DNA of 64,000 nt, taken from assembly GCA_947488605.1 (NCBI GenBank), contig CANKZJ010000001.1:496001-560000 (forward strand), in the 5' to 3' direction. Position 1 is the stretch's first letter; each line of letters starts with the position of its first letter. The position numbers and the translations under genes are program-made. Shown here piece by piece: positions 9,220-17,046 of the stretch. Origin of the DNA: an uncultured Paracoccaceae bacterium. Its GTDB lineage: Bacteria > Pseudomonadota > Alphaproteobacteria > Rhodobacterales > Rhodobacteraceae. The notes beneath the pieces are model-generated. The model had not been told where the DNA came from and did no database searches. It saw nothing but the letters and a program-made list of their open reading frames with translations.

Positions 9220-9722
9220 TGGACGCAGGCACTATCGCGACATTCGACCCCAGCACCGACAGCGGCAGCTTTCGCGGCGCACTTGGAACATTTGTAACCG
9301 GTGTCACAGTGGTCACAACAGATAGTCCAGAAGGGGCTGTCGCGATCGTAGCGAACAGCTTTGCGAGCGTGTCACTTGACCCACCGTTGGTGCTTTGGTC
9401 ACCAGCAAAAGCATCTAAACGGTTTGAACATTTTGCAGGATCACGCCGTTTCGCGGTGCATGTCCTTGCCGCGGATCAGCGCGACGTCTGTGCCGCGATC
9501 ATCAAATCCAAAACCGCTATAGGCGACGTACCAATGCACCTATCGCACTGCGGGATGCCGATCATCGAAGGCGCACTGGCCACATTCGAATGCAACTTAG
9601 AAACCACACATGACGCCGGCGATCATGTCATCGTCGTTGGTCGGGTGACCAAAGCACACCACCGTGGTGGCGATCCACTCGTCTTCCATGCTGGCAAATA
9701 CGGACAGTTCAGCGCGACCTAA
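9219..9722 (+). CDS. FMN reductase partner (HpaC-like flavin reductase)
   Basis: A 167-residue flavin reductase domain protein, the usual length. The motifs FVTGVTVVTT near the start, NSFASVSLDPPLVLW and the terminal FHAGKYGQF are diagnostic of the HpaC/flavin reductase-like family, which supplies free FMNH2 or FADH2 to a partner monooxygenase. The start ATG at 9219 shares one base with the stop of the aldo/keto reductase (TAATG), indicating translational coupling. Its partner is almost certainly the SsuD-like enzyme two genes upstream. A GC-rich repeat lies between it and the TRAP genes. Confidence 0.88.
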   Translation: MDAGTIATFDPSTDSGSFRGALGTFVTGVTVVTTDSPEGAVAIVANSFASVSLDPPLVLWSPAKASKRFEHFAGSRRFAVHVLAADQRDVCAAIIKSKTAIGDVPMHLSHCGMPIIEGALATFECNLETTHDAGDHVIVVGRVTKAHHRGGDPLVFHAGKYGQFSAT

Positions 9723-9727
9723 CACTT

Positions 9728-9785
9728 ATCATCTTGCCCCAAATACTCTGGGGGAGCCGCAGCATGCGGCGGGGGCAAAGCCCCC
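9728..9785. repeat. Intergenic repeat: conserved 21-base motif plus two GC-rich hairpins
   Basis: The segment starts with a 21-base motif (ATCATCTTGCC then CCAAATACTC, 9728-9748) that recurs with two differences at 47895-47915 in front of ilvC. It continues with hairpin GCCGCA-GCA-TGCGGC (9757-9771) and hairpin GGGGGC-AAA-GCCCCC (9771-9785). It lies between the flavin reductase and dctQ genes and may attenuate transcription between the enzyme and transporter parts of the operon. The motif is my own observation; I cannot count genome copies. Confidence 0.6.
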
Positions 9786-9828
9786 AACAACAAGGGCCAA
9801 AAGCCCAACATAAACAGGGGAGGAGCCG

Positions 9829-10425
9829 ATGTCGGTCCTGTTTGGCCTTTTATGGCCACTAGAACGGTTTAACACCGCGGTCCTTGCCATCGGCAGGGTC
9901 ATCGCTGTGATCGCACTCGCCATTATGGTTGTCCTTATCCTAGGGCAGGTCTTTTTCCGCTATGTGCTGTCAGACGCGCCTAACTGGACCGAAGAAGGTG
10001 CGCGTTTCGGTATGCTGTGGATGACGGGCCTGATGGCACCGCTGGCTTACCGGATGGGCGGGTTTGTCTCCATCGACATGCTCGAACGCGCCCTGCCCCG
10101 CGCCATTTCGGCAATCCTGACGCTTTTGTTGCTTGGCATTATGCTATGGGTGCTTGTCATCGCGTGGGAGCGCGGGTTGAACAATCACGTCGACACGCTG
10201 TCCGGGCGGGGGTGTTCATCATCCCTACGCTGGCCGTTCGGCATTGAGATCGGAAAATGTGGCGACAAGTTCCAGAACAACTACCAATATGCCTCGCTTT
10301 GGGTGGGTGTGAACTTGCTGATCCTCGTCAATCTTGAACTGACGATCCGCCAGATCATCAAGCTTTTGGGCCAAGGGCACCGACTCAAACCGCTCGGTGC
10401 CGATGATTTTGCAGGGGCTGACTGA
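9829..10425 (+). CDS. dctQ: TRAP transporter small permease subunit (DctQ)
   Basis: A 198-residue membrane protein with four predicted hydrophobic segments (about residues 20-42, 58-75, 85-112 and 145-170). The pattern QVFFRYVLSDAPNWTEEGARFGMLWM is characteristic of DctQ subunits of tripartite ATP-independent periplasmic transporters, just after the first helix. It has a GGGGAGGAG ribosome binding site and its stop overlaps the dctM start by one base. Between helices 3 and 4 there is an extra soluble stretch with three cysteines (about residues 125-150) that is unusual for the family. It works with the next two genes to import an organic acid or sulfonate. Confidence 0.9.
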   Translation: MSVLFGLLWPLERFNTAVLAIGRVIAVIALAIMVVLILGQVFFRYVLSDAPNWTEEGARFGMLWMTGLMAPLAYRMGGFVSIDMLERALPRAISAILTLLLLGIMLWVLVIAWERGLNNHVDTLSGRGCSSSLRWPFGIEIGKCGDKFQNNYQYASLWVGVNLLILVNLELTIRQIIKLLGQGHRLKPLGADDFAGAD

Positions 10426-11996
10426 TGCTTATATTATTCCTCCCGCTTTTCCTGATCTTGATCATGGTCGGCCTGCCCGTAGTATTTGCACTTCTGGCAT
10501 CGCCCTTCGCGCTGATCATGCTCGAAGGTGACAACCGCAACGTCGTCGCGGGCCTTTACCGCAACCTTTACAACGGCATGGACAGCTTTCCGCTGATGGC
10601 GCTGCCGTTCTTTATGCTTGCTGGCGAAATCATGAACCGAGGCGGCATCACACTGCGCCTTGTTGAATTCGCGCAAGCGTTCATGGGTCACCTGCGTGGC
10701 GGCTTGGCACACGTCAACATTCTGTCATCCATGCTGTTCGCGGGCCTGTCGGGGTCTGCGGTTGCTGACACTTCGGCGATCGGATCAACAATGATCCCTG
10801 CGATGGAAAAGAACGGGTATACGCGCAAATTCGCTGCTGCCATCACTGCCGCCTCATCCGTTATCGGCCCGATCATTCCGCCTTCAGGCATTATGATCAT
10901 CTACGCCTATGTGATGGGCGAAAGTGTGGCCTCGCTGTTCCTTGCAGGTATCGTGCCGGGCATCATGGTGGGCGTGGGCCTCATGGTCATGGTCCGGCTG
11001 ATGGCCGACCGCTATGATCTGCCCAAAGCCGAGCGGATCGTCACGAAAAACCAAGAGATCACTCCAGTTGAATACTGGGTCAGCTTTGCCCTGATCCGCA
11101 TCAACCTCGCGGGTATCCTGATGGCGATCTATAGCGGGTTGTCCACATACGTAGGCCTCGCATCCATCAATGAGGCTGGCGACAAAGTGCACAGCCTCAG
11201 CCTCTGGATCGTCTTCGCAGCCCTGCTCGCCGCATCACACTTCATGCTGATGAGCTATCGCGGCAAAGTGAGCCACGACTTCCGCATGGTCTGCAAAAAG
11301 GCGGTCGCACCCCTGCAAACGCCGATCATCATCCTGGGCGGCATCCTTGTCGGTGTTTTCACACCGACCGAAGCCTCCGCCGTTGCCGTCGCTTACGCCT
11401 TGATCGTCAGCTTCTTTGTGCTGCGGTCCATGAAGATGAAAGACTTGGGCGAGGTGCTGACACGTTCGGCCCTTGCGACATCGGCCGTCCTGTTCTTGGT
11501 CGGCGCGGCAGTCGCATTCAAAACCGTGGTCAGCCTCAGTTACGCACCACAAATCCTCAGCGACTACATCCTATCGCTATCCGAGAACCCGCTGATCCTG
11601 CTTTTCCTCATCAACCTGCTGCTGTTCATCGTCGGCATGTTCCTTGATGCGGGTCCGGCAATCATCATCTTGGGGCCAATATTGGGACCAATCTTCGTCG
11701 ACCTTGGCGTGCACCCCGTGCACTTCGCGATCATCATGAGCGTGAACCTGACAGTGGGGCTGGCAACGCCACCCATGGGGCTTGTGTTATTCGTGGCCAG
11801 TACGGTCTCGGGCGAAAAGGTGGAAACCATCGCCAAAGCCATCCTGCCATTCCTCGCGGTAGAGATACTCGTGATCTTCCTGATCACCTACATCCCCGCC
11901 ATTTCCATGACAGTGCCGTACCTCACAGGCTTCTTGGGCTGCGCCCCAGAAATCGGGTTTAGCGCTTGCATTAGCCCAGTACCGGGCATCAACTAA
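10425..11996 (+). CDS. dctM: TRAP transporter large permease subunit (DctM), with an insertion
   Basis: A 523-residue DctM ion-coupled translocation subunit, about 90 residues longer than the usual ~430. Signature regions are present: SFPLMALPFFMLAGEIMNRGG, GGLAHVNILSSMLFAGLSGSA, the IGPIIPPSG reentrant motif and FTPTEASAVAV. The extra length sits between the two transport halves (about residues 215-290) and contains two additional hydrophobic segments. ATG overlaps the dctQ stop by one base. The protein imports substrate captured by the DctP gene 24 bases downstream. Confidence 0.92.
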   Translation: MLILFLPLFLILIMVGLPVVFALLASPFALIMLEGDNRNVVAGLYRNLYNGMDSFPLMALPFFMLAGEIMNRGGITLRLVEFAQAFMGHLRGGLAHVNILSSMLFAGLSGSAVADTSAIGSTMIPAMEKNGYTRKFAAAITAASSVIGPIIPPSGIMIIYAYVMGESVASLFLAGIVPGIMVGVGLMVMVRLMADRYDLPKAERIVTKNQEITPVEYWVSFALIRINLAGILMAIYSGLSTYVGLASINEAGDKVHSLSLWIVFAALLAASHFMLMSYRGKVSHDFRMVCKKAVAPLQTPIIILGGILVGVFTPTEASAVAVAYALIVSFFVLRSMKMKDLGEVLTRSALATSAVLFLVGAAVAFKTVVSLSYAPQILSDYILSLSENPLILLFLINLLLFIVGMFLDAGPAIIILGPILGPIFVDLGVHPVHFAIIMSVNLTVGLATPPMGLVLFVASTVSGEKVETIAKAILPFLAVEILVIFLITYIPAISMTVPYLTGFLGCAPEIGFSACISPVPGIN

Positions 11997-12020
11997 CGAC
12001 CACTACTTAGGGAGAGACCA

Positions 12021-13085
12021 ATGATAAAACACTTCACAAAAATCGCGGCAACAGCCGCACTGCTGGCGACACCGTTTGCGGCATGGGCGGACGGCCACAC
12101 GGAATTCACCATCCGCGCAACAGCCAACTCTAACGAGAACGACGAAGACTATGACGGCCTCGTTGTTTTCAAGAACTACGTCGAAGCTGCCTCAAACGGC
12201 CGCGTCGCAGTTGAGCTTTTCATCGGCACGCAGCTTTGTGCAACTGGCGCAGAATGTCTCGAAGGTGTCTCCGAAGGCTCCATCGACGTCTATATCTCCA
12301 CTTCCGGTGGTGCTGCTGGCATCTTCCCATATGTGCAAGTTCTTGACCTGCCATACCTGATGTCCAGCGACCGCGTCGCCGAGGCCGTTCTGTCCGGCGA
12401 TTTCGTTCGCACCCTGCGCGCCAAAGCACTTGAGGACAGCGGCAACACATTGCGCTTGATGACAGTGGGTAACACCGGCGGCTGGCGCAACTTTGCCAAC
12501 ACCGAACGCCGCGTGCAGACACCTGCTGACATGGCTGGCCTGAAGCTGCGGACAGTCGTCGCTGACCTGCCAGTGCAATTGGTCGAAGCGATGGGTGCCT
12601 CCGCGACACCGATCCCGTGGCCAGAGCTGTTCACATCGCTGCAAACCGGCGTTGTCGAAGGTACCGCAAACGGCATCACCGACATCATGGGTATGAAGTT
12701 CCCCGATGCGGGCTTGCAGTACATGACACTCGATGGGCATTCCTACATGGGGGCACTTTGGTGGATGAGCAACGACAACTTCATGGCGATGCCAGAAGAC
12801 CTGCGCCGCGTTGTTGTGGACGGCTTCTCTGCCCTCCAGCAAGCGACATTCGCGTCACCAAAGCGTAAGTCAATCGAAGCCTACGAGGCCTTCGTTGAAG
12901 GTGGCGGCGACATCTACGTCCCATCCCCAGAAGAGAAAGCCGCGTTCGCCGCAGCAGCAGCACCCGTCAACGAGTGGTTCCGCGAGAATGTTGATGGTGG
13001 TGGTGAAATGCTTGACGCACTTCTGGCCGCAACAGCAGAAGTTGAAGCCGAATTGGAAAGCGCTTACGCGAGCGATCTAAACTGA
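12021..13085 (+). CDS. dctP: TRAP transporter substrate-binding protein (DctP)
   Basis: A 354-residue periplasmic solute-binding protein. The signal peptide ends at AAWA-DG near residue 25. The DctP family core LKLRTVVADLPVQLVEAMGASATPIPWPELFTSLQTG is present, with the conserved substrate-carboxylate-binding arginine in KLRT and the P-x-P-W-x-E element. A GGGAGA ribosome binding site precedes the ATG. It is the last gene of the operon and is followed by a terminator. The ligand is not readable from sequence; the operon suggests a sulfonated or carboxylated sugar-like compound. Confidence 0.9.
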   Translation: MIKHFTKIAATAALLATPFAAWADGHTEFTIRATANSNENDEDYDGLVVFKNYVEAASNGRVAVELFIGTQLCATGAECLEGVSEGSIDVYISTSGGAAGIFPYVQVLDLPYLMSSDRVAEAVLSGDFVRTLRAKALEDSGNTLRLMTVGNTGGWRNFANTERRVQTPADMAGLKLRTVVADLPVQLVEAMGASATPIPWPELFTSLQTGVVEGTANGITDIMGMKFPDAGLQYMTLDGHSYMGALWWMSNDNFMAMPEDLRRVVVDGFSALQQATFASPKRKSIEAYEAFVEGGGDIYVPSPEEKAAFAAAAAPVNEWFRENVDGGGEMLDALLAATAEVEAELESAYASDLN

Positions 13086-13108
13086 TTTCTGCTGAATGTA
13101 GCACTAAG

Positions 13109-13137
13109 AAGGGCCGCCCAAATCGGGTGGCCCTTTT
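13109..13137 (+). terminator. Rho-independent terminator after dctP
   Basis: Stem AAGGGCCGCCC (13109-13119) pairs with GGGTGGCCCTT (13125-13135) with a single G-U pair, closing a five-base loop and running into TTTT. It ends the monooxygenase-TRAP operon. Confidence 0.85.
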
Positions 13138-13318
13138 GCGTTGTCGCCTCTCAACGTTTGCTGCAGAGCTGGTCTCGACTAACCGCGCATTGCCCCATGC
13201 CGCAGGCCGAAATACAGGAACACTTTCTGTAGTAGGACACCAGATAAACCTATTCTCTTATCTTGAAATGTTGAGGTGGCCTCCTATCTCCTCAAATTAT
13301 AGATCCAATTTATTTTGT

Positions 13319-13324
13319 AAGGAG
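13319..13324 (+). promoter_or_regulatory. Strong ribosome binding site that points to an ATT start codon
   Basis: AAGGAG at 13319-13324 is followed after seven bases by ATT at 13332, in frame with the acetyltransferase. There is no ATG, GTG or TTG in this frame between the upstream in-frame TGA at 13272 and TTG at 13419. Confidence 0.5.
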
Positions 13325-13331
13325 ACGGTCA

Positions 13332-14078
13332 ATTACGAACAGCCATAACAGTCCCCGCGAAGACGCCAGAATTGATACCGCCCGCCCGCGCAGCGACGGC
13401 GTCCTGAATGAAGCGGAATTGGCATTTTGCCGCGAAAACAACATTCCACTCGCATATGACACGGCCCAAATCGGTTGGGTTCTTGCCTCTGCGCAGGACG
13501 ATATCATTGATGGGTTGCCCCCCGCCAAAGCGGGTTGGGAAAATGACATTGCGGCACCAAAACATGAAAAACCTCGTTTCAATGCACGCGATCCAGAATA
13601 CAAATACCGCGCCTGGAACGACGCAGACGTTGACGTTTTTCGTGCGCTCTTGGACGATCCAGACGTTTGGACGTGGCTGCCGGAAGACTATCCTGCCCCG
13701 TTGACAGTGGACGTCGCGGCTAGCCTGATAGAGCTGTCCAACGCCAGCACGCATCATAAAGTACGAGCGATTTTGCGTAACAACGACATCGTTGGGCAGG
13801 TCCGGTTGCAGTATGAGGTTGTACCACAAGATCACGCGATAGCAGAAATCAGCTATTGGCTTGGACGTGCACATTGGGGCAAAGGGATCGCATCGCACGT
13901 TGTACGCGATTTTACCGCCATCTGCTTTGAAACCCATCCGCAGCTAAGCGCGATCATCGCCCGCGTTCATAAGGACAATGTGGCGTCACAGCGTGTGTTA
14001 GAAAAAGCCGGCTACGACATCGACGGCGCCGATCCAAAAGATGCTGATTGGAACATCCTGCGAAGTGTACGGGTCTAA
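13332..14078 (+). CDS. GNAT family N-acetyltransferase, probable ATT start
   Basis: A GNAT acetyltransferase resembling RimJ/RimL-type enzymes: KYRAWNDADVDVFRALLDDPDVWTWLPEDYP (substrate side), GQVRLQYEV, then EISYWLGRAHWGKGIAS (acetyl-CoA binding, with the Q/RxxGxG/A-like WGKGIA) and KDNVASQRVLEKAGYD. A conventional TTG start exists at 13419 (219 residues), but the coding frame continues upstream with plausible composition to ATT at 13332, seven bases after AAGGAG, giving 248 residues. Only infC- and pcnB-like genes are well known to use ATT. The 90-residue N-terminal region before the GNAT domain is unrecognised. The substrate is unknown. Confidence 0.7.
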   Translation: MTNSHNSPREDARIDTARPRSDGVLNEAELAFCRENNIPLAYDTAQIGWVLASAQDDIIDGLPPAKAGWENDIAAPKHEKPRFNARDPEYKYRAWNDADVDVFRALLDDPDVWTWLPEDYPAPLTVDVAASLIELSNASTHHKVRAILRNNDIVGQVRLQYEVVPQDHAIAEISYWLGRAHWGKGIASHVVRDFTAICFETHPQLSAIIARVHKDNVASQRVLEKAGYDIDGADPKDADWNILRSVRV

Positions 14079-14148
14079 GCGTTTCCAAGTCTTAGTCTGC
14101 CATTCAACAAGACGTCACCATTGCTGACGCAGGCAACCGTTAGTCAAT

Positions 14149-14772
14149 TCAAAGCAAGACGAGCTTCGGCTTGTGGTCAACGATTGTCATCTTGTACTGC
14201 GACCCTTTCGCTTGCGGGGTCTTCCAATCCTCGCCGTAAAGATAAGCGCAACATGCTTCGGGCTGCGCGGGTAATTTGATATCTATCCCATGCATAACCG
14301 CCGGCATGATGGGGAATAAAAGCGACTTTGGGACGTGTAGATCGGTCTCGTCATCTCTCCAATGACCCGAAAAATTCCAATGGTCGACGACGTAGTCTTT
14401 GAACAAAGGTTTCTGGTAGAAATAGAAATCAGCATAGGTTTCCACACCGTATTGAATGCGAACGCCCTGCTTGAAGTTTCGGTTCTTGCCCAGTCGTCGC
14501 GACCGGCGTTTACTAAGCTCAAGTTCTGATCCTGCAAAAGCTCTTTCCACTTTTCGCAGATACTTCGCTTCAACATAGATATCGATGTCATCATCCGTGG
14601 GAATGATGGACCGATTGCGCACGTATCCCAACAGCGTCCCAAAGAAAATGAAATGAGGGATGTGCGCCAGTCGTTCGCTGACAAAACGCAAGTTCTCGAT
14701 GTTGTGCTCAATGGCGCGCGGCTCAATCATGTTGGCACCGAAGTATGGCCGGTTAGACCCAAGCACATGCAC
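14149..14772 (-). CDS. LicD-like nucleotidyltransferase-fold protein
   Basis: A 207-residue protein with the LicD signature FFGTLLGYVR followed by IIPTDDDIDIYV, where the acidic cluster corresponds to the metal-binding DxD of this nucleotidyltransferase-like family. LicD proteins transfer phosphocholine or other phosphodiester-linked groups to surface glycans, so a cell-surface modification role is plausible. The frame begins with GTG at 14772, and ATG at 14730 is an alternative; neither has a good ribosome binding site. It is isolated, facing the GNAT gene tail to tail, with no glycan cluster nearby, and may be a recent acquisition. Confidence 0.7.
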   Translation of the reverse strand: MHVLGSNRPYFGANMIEPRAIEHNIENLRFVSERLAHIPHFIFFGTLLGYVRNRSIIPTDDDIDIYVEAKYLRKVERAFAGSELELSKRRSRRLGKNRNFKQGVRIQYGVETYADFYFYQKPLFKDYVVDHWNFSGHWRDDETDLHVPKSLLFPIMPAVMHGIDIKLPAQPEACCAYLYGEDWKTPQAKGSQYKMTIVDHKPKLVLL

Positions 14773-15000
14773 GAAAAGCCTGACTTGGCGTCAAAAATTT
14801 GCAGGTCATTTCTGACAGCCACCCGAAGGCAAAACCGACGGTAACAGGTCTCAATTCTCTCTAACAGCATCTCATCTCGATCTACGTTACCTTTTGCGTG
14901 AAGATGGCGGTTCTTGACCGTGAATCCTAGGCATAATTCAAGGAATTTGCCCCTCGCCTTAAAATAGCGTAACTACACCCCACAAAAGCAAAAATACGTA

Positions 15001-15474
15001 TTGAGTGGTTTCAAAATGTACGCCCCCCTAAAATCGGTCTGGGACTCTGTCCTTGGGCCATTGTTGCAACGTCCAAAACGGCTTCAAATGGCTGCCCTAT
15101 GCCATCGTGGCGAGGGTGTGGATAAAGAATATTTGCTGGTCACCAGCCGCGATACAGGCCGTTGGGTCATCCCAAAAGGCTGGCCAATCCGTGGATTGAA
15201 GTCGGATGAAACTGCATTGCAGGAAGCTTGGGAAGAAGCGGGCGTCACGGGCCGCACAACCGACACGGACCCCGTGGGCAGCTATACTTACCAAAAAAGA
15301 CAAGCGAACGGGGTCGAGGTTCCAGTTGAAACGCTCGTCTATTCTGTCGCCGTCAACAACTTGTCCGAGAACTTCCCCGAAGCGCATCAACGCAAACGCC
15401 GCTGGGTCGGCGCGGACACCGCCGCAGAGCTGGTGAATGAAGCCGAGCTTAAGTCGCTTTTCCGCAGCCAGTAA
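15001..15474 (+). CDS. NUDIX hydrolase (diphosphoinositol-polyphosphatase-like)
   Basis: A 157-residue NUDIX hydrolase. The NUDIX box runs G-(x5)-E then QEAWEEAGV (about residues 65-82), with Gln replacing the usual Arg of REUxEE; this variation and the preceding RWVIPKGWP are typical of the DIPP-like branch common in alphaproteobacteria. It would hydrolyse a nucleoside diphosphate-linked or polyphosphorylated substrate. The frame starts with TTG at 15001; ATG at 15016 is a reasonable alternative. It stands alone upstream of the phosphate transporter gene, so a link to phosphate economy is possible but not shown. Confidence 0.85.
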   Translation: MSGFKMYAPLKSVWDSVLGPLLQRPKRLQMAALCHRGEGVDKEYLLVTSRDTGRWVIPKGWPIRGLKSDETALQEAWEEAGVTGRTTDTDPVGSYTYQKRQANGVEVPVETLVYSVAVNNLSENFPEAHQRKRRWVGADTAAELVNEAELKSLFRSQ

Positions 15475-15557
15475 ATCTTAACAATTGATTAACTGCGCTG
15501 TTGCTTTCGCGACAATCTCGGCGTTAGGTCTGTTCCGAATTCAAGGAACGAACATCA

Positions 15558-17042
15558 ATGACCCAACAACAAGGCGATCCACGCCACCTCGAGACACTCG
15601 ATCGCGATCTGGCCCGCTTCTCGAACCTTGAAAATGCGACCCAATACGCGGCGCGACCGATGGTCGGCATTGGCATCTCATTTGTGTTTGTCGTCCTCGC
15701 GGGCCTGGCTGCCATGTTGTTCTTTGGCCAAGAAAACAACACTGTCATCGTGGTAATTGCGGCCAGTCTTGGCGCTTATATGGCGCTCAATATTGGTGCC
15801 AATGACGTCGCCAACAACATGGGGCCCGCGGTTGGCGCAAACGCGTTGTCCATGGGTGCGGCCATCGCGATCGCGGTGGTCTTTGAAAGTGCCGGCGCGT
15901 TGATCGCTGGCGGTGATGTCGTATCGACCATCGCCAAGGGGATCATCGCACCAGAAAGCATGGGAACAGCGTCGGTCTTTATTTGGGCCATGATGGCGGC
16001 ACTGCTGTCTGCCGCACTTTGGGTGAACCTTGCCACGTGGGTTGGCGCACCGGTATCGACAACGCATTCGGTCGTGGGCGGCGTGATGGGCGCCGGCATC
16101 GCCGCGGCAGGTTTTGCCGCCGTCAACTGGCCCACGATGAGCGCGATTGCCGCCAGTTGGGTCATATCACCTGTGCTAGGTGGCGTGATTGCCGCCTTCT
16201 TTTTGTGGGTCATCAAATCACGGATCATCTATCAGGACGACAAAATCGCGGCAGCCCGCACATGGGTGCCAATCCTTGTCGGCATCATGGCAGGCGCATT
16301 CGCAGCATACCTTGCGCTCAAAGGCCTCAAGAAAATCATCAAAATCGATATGCCCACCGCCCTGCTGATCGGCGCCGCCATAGGCATTCTGGTCTGGCTG
16401 GTGATGATCCCAATGATCCGTAAGCAATCCCAAGGTCTGGAAAACCGCAACAAATCACTGAAAATCCTCTTCGGCATTCCACTGGTCGTTTCTGCTGCTC
16501 TGCTCAGCTTTGCGCATGGGGCCAATGATGTGGCAAACGCTGTCGGACCGCTCGCTGCGATCGTGCAGGCATCGCAATCCGGTGACTTCACACAAGCGGT
16601 ATCGATCCCGTTTTGGGTCATGGTGATCGGCGCATTCGGGATCTCATTTGGCCTCTTCTTGTTCGGACCAAAACTGATCCGCATGGTCGGTGGACAAATC
16701 ACCAAACTAAACCCGATGCGCGCCTATTGCGTCGCCTTGTCAGCGGCCATTACCGTGATCGTTGCCAGCTGGTTGGGTTTGCCTGTCAGCTCAACCCACA
16801 TTGCCGTCGGCGGCGTCTTTGGGGTGGGCTTCTTTCGTGAATGGGATGCAGAGCGCCGTATCAAGAAAGCGCGCATGCAAATGCCCAACCGTGCGACCTA
16901 TGCTCCCGAAGAACGCAGACGGCGCAAGCTGGTGCGTCGCTCGCACTTTATGACAATCATTGCCGCATGGATCATTACTGTCCCGGCGGCGGCGATTTTA
17001 TCCGCGGTGATCTTTTATCTGATCAGTGCAGCGATGGGTTAG
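15558..17042 (+). CDS. PiT family inorganic phosphate transporter
   Basis: A 494-residue polytopic membrane protein with the duplicated PiT signature: ALNIGANDVANNMGPAVGA in the N-terminal half and SFAHGANDVANAVGPLAAI in the C-terminal half. The paired APVSTTHSVVGGVMGAG and LPVSSTHIAVGGVFGVG repeats are also present. The protein is a low-affinity phosphate:H+ (or Na+) symporter. A soluble N-terminal tail of about 30 residues precedes the first helix. AAGGAACG upstream of the ATG serves as ribosome binding site. No PhoU-like regulator (DUF47) gene is adjacent, in contrast to many pit operons. Confidence 0.93.
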   Translation: MTQQQGDPRHLETLDRDLARFSNLENATQYAARPMVGIGISFVFVVLAGLAAMLFFGQENNTVIVVIAASLGAYMALNIGANDVANNMGPAVGANALSMGAAIAIAVVFESAGALIAGGDVVSTIAKGIIAPESMGTASVFIWAMMAALLSAALWVNLATWVGAPVSTTHSVVGGVMGAGIAAAGFAAVNWPTMSAIAASWVISPVLGGVIAAFFLWVIKSRIIYQDDKIAAARTWVPILVGIMAGAFAAYLALKGLKKIIKIDMPTALLIGAAIGILVWLVMIPMIRKQSQGLENRNKSLKILFGIPLVVSAALLSFAHGANDVANAVGPLAAIVQASQSGDFTQAVSIPFWVMVIGAFGISFGLFLFGPKLIRMVGGQITKLNPMRAYCVALSAAITVIVASWLGLPVSSTHIAVGGVFGVGFFREWDAERRIKKARMQMPNRATYAPEERRRRKLVRRSHFMTIIAAWIITVPAAAILSAVIFYLISAAMG

Positions 17043-17046
17043 ACCA

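Noticed and set aside
9757-9785. Possible terminator after the flavin reductase gene
   Set aside because: The GC hairpins have no T run and are part of a repeat-like element; the TRAP genes downstream have their own strong ribosome binding site but probably share transcription.
14773-15000. Possible promoter TTGACC-CATAAT upstream of the NUDIX gene
   Set aside because: The spacing between the two elements is only about 12 bases, too short for a sigma-70 promoter; nothing else was seen in this 228-base gap.
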